Below are positions 53,978-64,000 of a stretch of DNA of 64,000 nucleotides, piece after piece. The DNA is taken from NCBI GenBank assembly GCA_047495785.1, contig JBLDXI010000046.1, positions 992,001 to 1,056,000 of the forward strand, given 5' to 3'. The notes under the pieces were generated by a model. The model was not told where the DNA came from and did no database searches. It saw nothing but the letters and a program-made list of their open reading frames with translations. A program made the position numbers and the translations under genes. The stretch comes from Lepidodermella squamata. Lineage: Eukaryota > Gastrotricha. Positions within the stretch are counted from its first letter, which is position 1. Every line of letters begins with the position of its first letter.

Positions 53978-55301
53978 TTTTTGTACACTGAACAGTCATG
54001 CTTCAAGACGCAGTCAGTTCGCAGACTGCTGATAAGCCTGAATACTGTAGATAAGTTCGAGGAAAACGACAAAGCAAATACTTCGCGCGCCCATTTATCA
54101 ATTTAAGACCAACACACCATGAATAGGTACGGCTGATAAAACTTGTGGACAACGCTGCCAGGACGAAAGCATAGAAAGAAAAAATAACAAAAGCAAAAGA
54201 AAATCAAAAGCTTGAGAGGATAACAGATAACAGCCACGATAAGATAGGTGAAGTGAAAAACGCAGCTAAGTGGACAGCGCATCCAAATAGAATGAAAAAT
54301 AGCCATATTGTGAGAGTGACCAGGTGGAGCCCGCGCAAAAAATCATACTGTAATGCCCTAAACAGGAAACCATGAGTACCAGGGGGTATAGTCAACTGGC
54401 CAGTTCTTAAATAGACTTTTAATGTCACACCAGCTTAACACTTTAACTGCCAAAAGTGGACTGCGAGATCGATATATTTGGATCCAAATCATGGGTCTGT
54501 CAAAATGTCTTTTATTTCAGGTCAACCATGCGTCGTAGGGCAAAATGGCCGACGGCAAAGTGTAGGCCATGACCCGGCGGTTCTTTGGACACCAAATTTG
54601 AGTCCAAAGACATCAAGGAACGCACAGAAATCAAACTTGAAAAACACTGAAATTTCGATTGTTGCGCCATAATCTGGGTCTAAAAATTAGGTCCAATTCT
54701 TGGGTCTGATTTTTGGCTCTAATCCAAAATTTCGACGCTATTTCACTGTCATTTTCAAAGACCTCTGCTCAGACCTTGTGGCCTCAAATTTTGAGTCAAA
54801 AGAACCGCCGGGTCATGGCCTACATTTTGCCGTCAGGCATTCTACCCAACGACGCAGCGCTGACCAGAAAAAAGGTCTTTCGACAGACCCAGGATTTGGA
54901 TCCAAATATCGATCTCGCAGTGTATTTTTGGCAGTTAGTGTTAAAATTTTCTAGAAATTTCAGTTCCAAGTCGAAATTAAATTGAACAATGCGCCACGTG
55001 CTTGCTTTGCTCTAAAGTCTGACGCTAAATTCAACATTTCGTGAAGGTTTAGGTCTGCATTTCTCAGATGAGCAAATACCCCAGCTTGTGTAGATACAGG
55101 AATCTGAAAAATCTCGAAAATATTTAAAAATCTATAAAATAAAATTAAACATTGGATCGGTTAGGATGAAAGAAATCTATGGTAACAAATCAGCATCTAA
55201 GCACTGAAAAACAGAAAGCTTTTCTCCAATAGTAAGATTGATTCACGTACGAAAAAATCGCAAATAAATGAAACAAAAATTCAAAAAATGTTTTTTCCCT
55301 C
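53978..55301. other. Intergenic with fold-back element, family C
   Basis: Contains the element at 54435-54944. A 74-codon hydrophobic frame on the minus strand (54204-54428) lacks an ATG and is not called. Confidence 0.4.
54435..54944. mobile_element. 510-bp fold-back element, family C
   Basis: Left end TTAACACTTTAACTGCC and right end, reversed, TTAACACTAACTGCC. The arms share CTGCGAGATCGATAT, TTTGGATCCAAAT, GTAGGCCATGACCCGGCGG and TTCTTT on opposite strands, with several indels. Centre near 54690. No coding capacity. Unrelated in sequence to the other fold-back families in the window. Confidence 0.85.
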
Positions 55302-56989
55302 TCAGCGATGAACACCGTGATCTGCGAATGCTTTGATAATCTGACTGAGACGCAGTTCTTGGGCAACATCCATTGGCAGCTGTCGATTGTTGTTAGCTTT
55401 CTGGGCGAGATGACTGTAATGCCTGAGCAGGAACACCACGCCCAGAAGCCAGTTGGCGCGAACAGCGAGAAACATAATATTTTCTTCGTTCCTCGTCTGA
55501 TCAACGTCAGCAGGATCAGCGCCTTGATCTAAGAGGTATTTAATCAGCTCCAATGATTTTTGGCCAATTGAGACGATCAGCGGGCTTCGGCCGTGAATGT
55601 CGTAAACCCTGGGTGAAACCTTGAATTTTTCGATCAAAAGCTTGAGAATCGCAAAATTAGAAACCGCAACGTGAATGGGATACTCCTTGTTCTCTCCAAT
55701 TGGTTCATTAACCAGATGTGGGTCCGATTTCAGAATCAAGCTCACGAGATTTTCGAAACCTTTTGAAATCGATATCATAAGAGCATTTGCCACATCGAAG
55801 TGCTGGCGAAATTTCAACAAAAATGACGCAATTTCAACGTTTTGCGCATTGCAGGCCTGCTCGAAGAGCGTGAAATTACCGGAATCTGCCGAGTTGCGGT
55901 AATTTAAGGCGGAAATTACCTCATCAACTTCAGATTTCGCGAAAATTCGCTGAATCAGATCCAAGTTCCCGGATTTAGCCGCCGAGTGAAGACGAATATT
56001 ACGGCCCCAAATTTCGTCACTGATCGGATTTTCCAGGGTCCAATTGAGTTTCAGCTCGCGTAAGGAATCAAGCGCCGAAATGATGTCCTCTTCAACAGCT
56101 TGCGATCTTATCGAAATTCGGCCGATTTTGAAGTCCAAGTTTGGCGATAAAAGCTCGAAAAGCGAATTTTTCAAACGATTCCGAAGTTTAGCAATGTCGT
56201 TAAATTTGATGTCCAAAACAGATTTATGCCTCAAATTTTCAAGCGATTTCGTAAGGCTAGGATCCAGCGGGGAAGCGACGTCTTGTTCAACCCTGGCCTT
56301 CATTTTTTCTGTCAATTTTCCGACCTGGGATTTCAGGATGGTTTCAGAGTCCTTGAGAGCTTCTTCGAATTCAGCCCGTAAATTCGATAGAATTGCGTCG
56401 ATTTTTTTGTTGGCCTTCGCGCCTTCCTGATCGATTTCAAGGTTGAGAGCTACGATTCTTTCACGATCATTTCGAACAGTCGCCCTCGCTTCAATTTCAT
56501 CGGCAATTTTCATAATTTCCAATTTGAGAGTTTCGCCGTGTCGAATTTGACAGCCGTCGCAGAATAATTTCGCGCAATGATCGCATTTTGCGACGCTTTT
56601 AGCTAGAGCCAGGTGAGAGCACGAGTCGATTTTCGAATGGCTCGGCATCGATTCTTTGATCGAGCTAACAGCGCGGCTTAGACCGAAATTTTGAATCAGG
56701 CCATCCAGGCCATTCAAGGGTAAGGCTGAAATTTCGCGGCATTCAGGGCAATGAAGTACGGTTAAATTTTGCTGAGCTTGCCAGACACTTCGTAAACATG
56801 AAAGGCAGAACGAGTGGCCACAGGCTGGCAGGATTCGGGGATCGGTGAATAAATCCAGGCAGACAGCGCACGAAAAACTCTGAAATAAAAAATTTCAGTC
56901 GAAAAAACGTCGAATTAAACGTCGATGGGTGACTACAATACCATGTGAACGTTGCGAATAAACGCAGGTCTCGAATTGGATGCTTCCAT
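55302..56989 (-). CDS. RING / B-box-like / coiled-coil / ankyrin protein
   Basis: Two exons, 56989-56942 (16 codons ending INVHM-like NVHM) and 56879-55302, with a 62-nt intron; joined frame 541 residues. RING C3HC4 at about 20-66 (CAVCLDLFTDPRILPACGHS, CLSC, CPEC), B-box-like module about 105-135 (CSHLAL, CDHCAKLFCDGC, RHGE), coiled-coil about 140-270, then about six ankyrin repeats (330-535; IRLHSAAKSGNLDLIQRIF, RSPLIVSIGQKSLELIKYLL). The last four introns present in the two neighbouring paralogues are absent here, while the first is kept, which suggests partial intron loss through a cDNA intermediate. Its ankyrin exon is the source of the fragment in the RabGAP intron. Predicted E3 ligase or scaffold. 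Confidence 0.9.
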
Positions 56990-57945
56990 TGTCATAAAAT
57001 AATGTAGAATTAAGCAACTAAAAAACGTTATCGATGATCTATCAGGATGAAAAAATTAAGCGATTAATTATTCAGGTTAAAGGCAGCGATAAGAAACCGC
57101 CAAGATTTTCGTTTTTAGACCAATTTTGTAAAAGTTTTTTTTTTCGAATGAAAACCCAAAATTTCAGGACTTTAGAAAAAGAGGCATAACACATTTTTGT
57201 TGTATTTGACCGCTGCAAAATGAAAAGTGTATCTTAACGATTTTTTAATTATTTTCAGCAACAAGAAATACAAGTTTCGGGGTCAACCAAGGCCGTTCTG
57301 GTTTCATCTGATAACCTTAAGCAGTTTGAGTCGTAGATTCCGAATTTTGCATCCCCAAATTCATAGGGCCTACGAATCCTCCTAAAAATTGAATTAATCT
57401 CTAAAGCATTAATTTGCGATTTTTTACGATGCAGACATCAACATTTATGCGCACGGAAAGGTCAAACGATGTTTTAGCATTTCGCCGACGTGTAATAAAA
57501 GCAAAAGCCGCCCTCATTTGCCAACGCTCGCGCTTTTTGGCCCTTAAAACTGCAACAGCCGTAATAGACGCAGTCCTCGAAATCGCCACGCCCATTTGTG
57601 TGTGCGATTGCTTATTCTAACACGTCATAAGTGAAATTTGCATGGTCCTGAACTGCCTGGAATTTTCAGGTATCTATGTCAGTGGTAAATTATGCGCTGG
57701 AATTCAAATTTAAATAAGAATTCCAACAATTGTTTATTATTTATTCAAAAATCGTTCAACAATTTTTAAGATGGATTTTTTATTAAAATGTAAGACATTT
57801 ATTTTTCTGGCTTATTTTTTAGAATGCATGATTAAATTCGCGAAGCCAGAGATATCTATCAGTTTATTTCAAGCAAACAGCCTTTGAAACCAGAAATTGA
57901 TAGAAAAAATGAGAAAAAGAAAGCTAAAAGCAGGCAACTTGGCAA
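56990..57945. other. Intergenic, nothing supported
   Basis: AT-rich spacer between two RING-ankyrin paralogues. Two mirrored 60-68-codon frames near 57401-57620 have no domains. No ankyrin remnants recognised. Confidence 0.4.
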
Positions 57946-59994
57946 TCAATCGTGAATTCCTTTGGTTTCAAACAATTTTACAATATTTTGATAGTTTAGA
58001 TGCCTAGCTAGGGCTAACGGGGTCAGTTTGTTTCGATTCTTTTTCTCAGCCATTTCTTTCGCATTGTCAAGAAAATACGAAACACCCTCGGCCCAATTCT
58101 TGTCAACAGCAATATGAAGCGGGTAGTTATCCCAGTGCCTGATATCACGCGTCATGACACTGTCACCCTTCGAGACGGCAAATTTCACCATTTCCAAGTT
58201 GCAATTGTGCGTAGCAAATGTGACGACAGATCGCGAAAATTTATCGCGAACTTTGAGCGGAGCGCCGCATTCTTCCACCAAAAATTGAGCCATTTCAACA
58301 GAATTGCCATGTTTCGCTGCTATGTGACTAGCATAATACCCTTTTGCTTCATCTAACTGGGCTTTGGCTAGTTCAGGGTATTCGTTGACGATGAATGTAA
58401 CCAGGTCAATATCAGAATTCCTGATAGCAAGCTTAAAGCCTTCCGTAATAATTGTTATTTTCCGGTCGTGTTTTTCATCTTTCGAGGATTGGAGTAAAAA
58501 ATCGATGACACCCTCCGAGCACTCTGAACTGAAAGCATCTGACATTATGCTAGTTCCACGATCGTCGAAATCATCGAAAACGGACGCGGATTCGATGTAC
58601 TTAGGGTGGATAAGTTTAACTTGTTCGAAGTCTGAATTGGAAATTGCGCGTTGAAATCTTGAAAGAACTGCAGCTCTCTGGAAAAAAAGACGAAAAATTG
58701 TTATCAAAAATTTCAAATTTTCCGCCCACCTCATCAAAAAGCTCAGTTTCAGCGATATCCTCCACAAAATCTACATCCAAGTCTTCGAAATGTTCTAAAA
58801 CGTCCAAAACTTGAAGTTCAGCCGAAATTGATCGTAAGGCAATGCGGCCGATGAAAGATGAATGTTGTTGAGCCTAATTAAAAAAAATTATTGAAAAACT
58901 TAAAAAATTATTGAAACACAAACCTCTTCCCAAGATTTGCCGAGTTTTGACCTCAGCTCGGCGATTTGATCAAGTTTCATTTGGAATACCGATTTTGAAG
59001 CAAGCTCCGCGCCTGAATCCATCAAATCCTTGTCCAATTTAATGGAAAGGTTACCATGTGCTTTGCTTTTCATTTTTTCAGCAATTTCCGATGCTTGTTC
59101 TTTCAGTCTAGCTTTCATTACTTTGATGGCTTCGGTGATTTTTACTTCGATTTCTGAGCAGAATGCATCGATCTTCTCGTTAGCTTTCAGCAACTGCGAG
59201 TCGCTTTCTTGCAACCAGCCATCTAATTTTGCCGGATCAGCCACGTCCTTAACGCGTTCAATTACCTGAAAAAATTTATATCTATTTTTAAAAAAATTTG
59301 AAAAATTAAGAAAAATAAATTAACTTTGGTTCGTAAATCCAGAATTTCCTGCTTCAATTTATCGGCGTGAATAAATCGGCAACCCTCGCAGAAAAATTCC
59401 CAGCAATGTGAGCATTGAACTGGCGTTGAAGAAACGGCTAAATGAATGCATTTATCCGACGGTGGAATATCTGAAACATCGTCAATCGGTTCAGCTTTCA
59501 CTAGATTTTCAGCCTCTTTAAGCGAATCCATCGTTCTTATCAGCGAAATGTTACGCGAAAAACCTGGAAAAATTATGATAAAAGATAAAAATTTTAGGAA
59601 TATTAATTGAACCTTTTAGGTCGCTATTTGGAATTTTTGACACCGATCGACATTCCGGGCATTCGATTGTAGATTTATCGGATCGCTTTGCAATTATGTT
59701 AGCCAAGCAGCCGTAGCAAAAGGAGTGCCCACAGGCAGGCAGAAACCTTGGATCGGTGAACAAATCGTGGCATACCGAGCATGTTAGCGTCTGCGATGAA
59801 ATAAAAATTGCCAAATAAATTTGAAAAATTCCGCTCTCAATTGCTCCGCTTCAATTGCAATTCCGCTTGAAATTAAAATTAAATGAAATTCTCAGATTTT
59901 TTGGAGAAATTTAACCAATTGTCGCAAAATTTTCAAAATTTACCTCATGAACGTTGTTGATCTTGCGAATCTTTCTAGGCGGTGAATCGTCCAT
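57946..59994 (-). CDS. RING / B-box-like / coiled-coil / ankyrin protein
   Basis: Six exons: 59994-59944, 59790-59613, 59563-59325, 59265-58924, 58873-58730, 58677-57946; joined frame 561 residues. The first exon ends NNVHE; RING at about 20-62 (CSVCHDLFTDPRFLPACGHS, CYGC, CPECRSVS); B-box-like module about 110-140 (CIHLAVSS, CSHCWEFFCEGC, FIHADKL); a helical coiled-coil over 157-300; the exon 5 block (FIGRIALRSISAELQVLD) precedes the ankyrin exon (about 319-561), which ends ALARHLNYQNIVKLFETKG. Exon lengths 178, 342 and 144 nt are identical to those of the next gene and phases are the same, so the two are tandem duplicates. Presumed cytosolic E3-type protein. Confidence 0.92.
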
Positions 59995-60223
59995 CTTAAT
60001 TAAATTTTGGTTACCCTAAAATTGAGGATAAATAACAAAATCAAGGCAAGTTCAAACATTTCAAGTCGATGTAAAACCGCAACAATATTATGAAAGTCGA
60101 AAGAATGAAAGCCACTGTAGACAAATCGGCGAAAAATCAACAAAGTCTGATGGTAAAAGCTAGGAATAAAAAGCTAAGAGGTATCCCAACTGCTAATGTT
60201 GACTTTTTTGGTCATTTGTTCGG

Positions 60224-62350
60224 TCATTCATGAACTCCCTTCGATTCGAGCAGCTTGATAATTTCGGGCAGATTCAATGTTCGAGCTAAAGCAAATGGAG
60301 TCAAGTTCAATCGATTTTTTGAAGAAGCCATGATCTGCGAATTTTCCAAAAAGTAAGCAACGCCCTCCTTCCAATTCTTCTGAATAGCTGTATGAAGTAG
60401 GCAATTTTCGAAATTCAGAGAGTCCCGAATAAACAAAGCAACGCCTTTGGCTGCCGAAAATTTCAGCATATCCAGGTTGCGATTTTGAGTTGCGAAAATG
60501 ACAACTCTACGAAAGTATTTGTCACTTCGTGTAATTTGGGCGCCGAATTCTTCGACTAGAACCCTAGCCATTTCGACTGAATTGGCGTGCTTAACTGCAA
60601 AGTGAATCGCATAGTAACCCTTCTCGTGATCGAGTTCGGAATCAGCCAGGGTTGGGTAGAACTTGAGGATCAGTCGAACCAGGGCGATCTCAGTGTTCTT
60701 GATAGCCTTTATCAAGCCATCGGTCATAACTTGGATTTTGCGATCGTGATCATGATTTTTCGTGGCTTCAAGCATAAATTCGACAATGTCAATATTTGCC
60801 ATTTCGAAAGCATCTTTCATGACGCTGCTGCCTTCATCGTCGTAATCGTCGAAAATATACCGATTTTTGCTGAAATCCGGGTAAAGCGATTCGACTTCGT
60901 CAATATTAGCCGTCGAAATAGCGTGTTGAAGCCGCGAAAGAACTTCAAGCCTCTGTAAAAAAAATAAAAAAATATAGGTGCGCCAAATACTAAATAATCC
61001 CCCTAAATTTAGGGTTCTGGAACTAAATTGAAGGATCCAGAACAGGATTTCCCAATATATGGGCTTTCAGAGTTTGGAGTCTTCCATTGAAGCTCAATTT
61101 TCGAATTGAAATTTTTTCAATTTTTACAAAGAAATTTAAAATTAAAAAAACTTAGGCCCACAAAATATTCAAATTTTCCCACGAATTACCTCGTCGAATT
61201 GCTCGGTTTCAATAGGATCCACGACGAAATCAACGCCCAATTCTCGAAAACAATTCAAGGTGTCTAGAACTTGAAGCTCGGTCGAAGTTGATCTCAAAGC
61301 GATGCGTCCAGGAAAGGCAGTAAATTTCCGAACCTTGGCGCAATAAATTACAGAAAAATTCAGAAAAATCCCAATTTTTACCTTGTCCCATTGTTTTGCG
61401 AATTTCGTTCTCAAAGCGGCAATTTTTTCAAGTTTGATCGCTGCGACCGATTTCGAGGCCAAATTTAGCCCAGCCAGCATTAAATTCGAGTCAAATTCAA
61501 CCTTCATGTTGTCGATAGCTTTACTTCTCATCTTTTCGGCGATTTCGAAGGCTTCCTCGTGCAATCTGCTTCGCATCTCTTCAATATCCTGGGTTAACTT
61601 GCGCTCAACCATTGAGCAGAACGAATCAATTTTTTCGGCGATTTTCATCCGTTGGTCGTCGGCCTCGGATAACCAATCGTTAAGTTTTGACGGATCGGCT
61701 ACATTCGAGACATGTTCCATAATCTACGGAAAATTAACGTCGAAATTAACAGCTGATTTCAGCCGGTTTTTACCTTGGTTCGCGTGGCTAAAATTTCCTG
61801 TTTCAGATTTTCCGCATGCAAAAACCGGCAACCCTCGCAGAAAAGTTTCAAGCAATGCGGGCACTCGACAGGGTTCGAAGAAACGGCCAAGTGGATGCAT
61901 TTGTCTGACAGAGATTTCGAAAAATCCTCCTCATTTTCGGCATCAGAATCGGGGGTTCTTGCTTGATTTTCACCCTCTGCCAAAGATTCTAAAGTTCTGA
62001 CAAGGGACACATTTCGGGCAAAAGCTGTAATTTAGTGAAAAATTTCAAAAAAGAAACTTGGAATAATTTTTGTAATGAAAAACCTCTCGGATCCCCGCTT
62101 GGCATTGCGGAAATTCTGCGGCATTCTGGGCACATGATCGATGACTTATCCGGCTGATTGTTCACAATTCTGACCAGGCATCCGAGGCAGAAAGAATGCC
62201 CGCAGGCAGGCAAAACCCTCGGATCAGAGTACAATTCGTAGCAAACTGGGCACGATAGCGACTGAAATTAAAATTCATGAATTAAAAATTAAGGCGGGCG
62301 ATTCGAAAAATATTTACCGTTTGAACATTGCTTCTTCTGCGCTGGTTCAT
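60224..62350 (-). CDS. RING / B-box-like / coiled-coil / ankyrin protein
   Basis: Six exons: 62350-62318, 62261-62084, 62024-61774, 61723-61382, 61333-61190, 60952-60224; joined frame 558 residues. Same architecture as the gene at 57946-59994: RING (CPVCYELYSDPRVLPACGHS, CLGC, CPECRRIS), B-box-like module (CIHLAVSSNP, CPHCLKLFCEGC, FLHAENL), coiled coil with EIAEKMRSKA, exon 5 block (FPGRIALRSTSTELQVLD), ankyrin exon ending ALARTLNLPEIIKLLESKG. The short basic first exon (MNQRRRSNVQT) differs from its sister. Protein identity is high over the B-box (KCIHLAVSS, FCEGCRF), lower in the ankyrins, which is what one expects if the ankyrins diverge for ligand choice. Confidence 0.92.
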
Positions 62351-62759
62351 GATTATTTTTACTTTAATTAAGAAAATTTCCTAACAGATTGAAAAATTGG
62401 AAACTAGACACTTTTAGCTTTGCAGGAATGAAATAGGGCGAATTCAGGAATTGACCTAATGCAAGAATTTTAATTTTTAAATTATAAATGATCTAAAATC
62501 CGAACTTGGTTTTCCTTCAAATTTAGCCCGAAAAGTTTAACCCTAACCCAATTACGAAAAATTTTCCGAGCTTGGCCATAATTGGCAAAATAGAAAAATT
62601 TAGCTAATTTTCTGGAAAATCAAGGATAAATTTCACATCTTCGGCCAAAATTACAGAATTTTCCGAGTGAAAGCATAATTTTTTCTCAAGTTACTCTCTA
62701 TAGCAGCAGATTTATTGAAAACAGCGGAAGAAAATCTGGTACAATAGAATAAAATCTCG
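62351..62759. other. Intergenic, nothing supported
   Basis: AT-rich spacer between the last intact RING-ankyrin gene and the pseudogene. Repeated AAAATTTTCCGAG-like motifs, no open frame. Confidence 0.4.
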
Positions 62760-63170
62760 CAAATACACCATGTTTCTTAAACAATTTGACAATTTCTGGC
62801 TGTTTAATTTGTTTGGCCAGCGCCAAAGGTGTCACCTTGATTCAACCAGCTTCGACCAATTCCATATCCAATTTATTAAAATGATCCATAGCGTCGAAAA
62901 ATGAACACTCGGCATCTTCAGCTATCAACGAAATGCGGCCCAAATATGTCGGAAAATTGGCGGTCTACCAGAACAATTTCAAATTTTTCTGAACCGTGAA
63001 GTGGATAATTTTCGAAATTAACCAAAGTCCCGGGAAAACCTTTGGTTCTGCATTGATTTTGAGTTGCAAAAATGACAACAGAACGAAATTGCCACTTCGT
63101 TCAACTCGACTAGAATCCTAGCAATTTCAATTGAATTGCCACGTTTGCTTCTCGATCCATCCATAATGGT
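62760..63170 (-). pseudogene. Scrambled RING-ankyrin family remnant
   Basis: Three pieces, all minus sense. At about 63040-63160, GNSIEIARILVEL matches an ankyrin block of the neighbours (NSVEMARVLVEE). At about 62867-62970, after an acceptor-like TAG, FPTYLGRISLIAEDAE matches exon 5 (FPGRIALRSTSTE) and ends in a TGA. At 62760-62866, TPLALAKQIKQPEIVKLFKK matches the family C-terminus. In intact genes exon 5 precedes the ankyrins; here it follows them, so the remnant is rearranged as well as frame-broken. No RING or B-box is left. Confidence 0.8.
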
Positions 63171-63620
63171 TTCGATCGCTTTCATATCGACGAGTCTTAC
63201 CCGTTCCACTTCGACTTAAATTGTCTGTTCTGCTCTCTTGGTTTGTCCATTTGTCTTCCAGGTCAAGGCTAAATCTATAAATATCTGTGCTATAAATAGC
63301 GTTCTAAAAATAGTCGCAATATTAGTTAGCAAAACAACGCCACCGTAGCCTATAGAGGGGCGCTAGAACCTTTTCGCTCGTAGTTCCAGCTGCAAAAGTT
63401 TCTAAACTGAAAATGAGCTTCACTTCATTGCAGAGGGTAGAATACTAAATAAATTAGTCATAAAAATATGCATACATTCTATCTAACAAAGCCTTTTGAA
63501 TTGCAGGCGAGCGGAAGAATTTTGTACCATGGAGCGGATAAAACTTATCCCGCAATGTTTCAGCTGTCTTGTTTTGCCGTAGGTGTTTGTTAGCAATGAC
63601 GAGCTTCGGTGCTATTTTCG
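63171..63620. other. Intergenic, nothing supported
   Basis: A 72-codon minus-strand frame at 63454-63672 overlaps the core promoter of the next gene and has no domain, so it is not called. Confidence 0.35.
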
Positions 63621-63667
63621 TGCAAAAAACGCCTATAAATTGCCGCGCTAATCGCTCAGTTTTCATG
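63621..63667 (+). promoter_or_regulatory. Core promoter of PAN-like gene 2
   Basis: GCAAAAAACGCC, then TATAAATT (about 63633), then GCGCTAATCGCT and CAGTTTTC (about 63657). The TATA-like box and TCAGT initiator are about 24 nt apart, a normal spacing. Nearly the same string lies in inverted orientation upstream of the paralogue at 17934-18339. The ATG is about 65 nt further downstream. Confidence 0.72.
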
Positions 63668-63723
63668 TGCATTTTTTCAAACCAACTTCAAGACCTTTCT
63701 CTCTTCAGTTTCAAATTCGAGCC

Positions 63724-64000
63724 ATGTCTATCAAGCTTGCAACCGTCGTTGCCCTGGTGTTTTTCGCTGGCTTATGCGCGGCGGGTAAGCGTTTTCACGG
63801 GAAAATAAGAAGATTTTATTCATAATTCTTTAATCTGTGCAGACTACCAAGAGGAGGAAACTTACGACTGTCGAGCTGTTTCGGGCACAGACTACAGAAC
63901 CGAAAGCGTGGGCAACATGATCAAGAAAATTTTCTACACCGAACAGAACCAGATAACTCCAGGCGATTGCATGGATCTCTGCGATGCGGATCCCAAGTGT
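63724..64000 (+). CDS. Secreted PAN/apple-like protein, cut by window end
   Basis: Exon 1 at 63724-63784 and exon 2 from 63843 to beyond the window, with a 58-nt intron in the same position and phase as in the paralogue at 17934-18339. Signal peptide MSIKLATVVALVFFAGLCAA differs at few positions from that of the paralogue. The mature part seen so far (DYQEEETYDCRAVSGTDY..., GDCMDLCDADPKC) shows the C-x3-C-x5-C block of PAN-like domains. Only about 72 residues are visible; the rest lies outside. Confidence 0.8.

Noticed and set aside
54204-54428. 74-codon hydrophobic frame on the minus strand
   Set aside because: No ATG (starts at GTG), overlaps another equally hydrophobic frame, partly abuts a fold-back element; no independent support.
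63454-63672. 72-codon minus-strand frame
   Set aside because: Runs antisense through the conserved core promoter of the PAN-like gene and shows no domain or signal.

Overview
The window is nuclear DNA of a small-genome animal. The evidence is split genes with GT-AG introns mostly 45-60 nt long, AATAAA-type 3' ends, and purely metazoan gene families: Cys-loop receptors, a class C (GABA-B-like) GPCR, a TBC1D1/TBC1D4-type RabGAP, ERCC6/CSB, RING/B-box proteins and a Ly6-like protein. I cannot assign a phylum from this sequence alone. Tiny introns, close gene spacing, one 57-nt intercistronic gap ending in a splice-acceptor sequence, and TATA + TCAGT-like initiators fit a compact-genome invertebrate.

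Layout. 0.3-6 kb: a two-TM CD225-like protein, a secreted Ly6-like peptide, two unrecognised genes (one with an NCxHF motif) and a RING/B-box/ankyrin gene. 6-8.5 kb: a secreted, probably GPI-anchored, ankyrin-repeat protein. 8.8-17.3 kb: two Cys-loop channel genes. The second is a 1627-residue intronless fusion of five LamG-like domains to a channel, preceded by a broken tandem copy of its 5' end. 17.9-22.2 kb: a secreted PAN-like protein, two orphan membrane proteins and two copies of a fold-back repeat. 22.7-26.8 kb: ERCC6/CSB. 28-35.4 kb: TBC1D1/4, whose two large introns hold a 534-bp inverted-repeat element with an 8-bp target duplication and an antisense ankyrin-gene fragment. 35.9-40.2 kb: three tandem copies of an undescribed type I membrane protein, one frameshifted, with a pair of tRNA-headed SINE-like repeats. 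41-45 kb: GABA-B-like receptor and a FEM1-like ankyrin protein. 46.2-48 kb: a GC-richer stretch of decayed coding sequence. 48.8-54 kb: four genes on the minus strand, including a YdjC-type deacetylase and a RING/B-box/coiled-coil gene. 55.3-63.2 kb: three RING/B-box/coiled-coil/ankyrin paralogues and a scrambled pseudogene. The window ends inside a second PAN-like gene that shares a core promoter with the first.

The dominant theme is local duplication. At least six genes or fragments belong to one RING-B-box-coiled-coil-ankyrin family, and three other families occur as 2-3 local copies, interspersed with non-autonomous fold-back elements. Membrane signalling (two Cys-loop channels, a GABA-B-like GPCR) and RING-type, presumably ubiquitin-linked, proteins are the main functional classes. 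ERCC6, TBC1D1/4 and YdjC are conserved single genes. Exon joins were worked out by hand from splice sites and reading-frame continuity. Functions are family-based inference.
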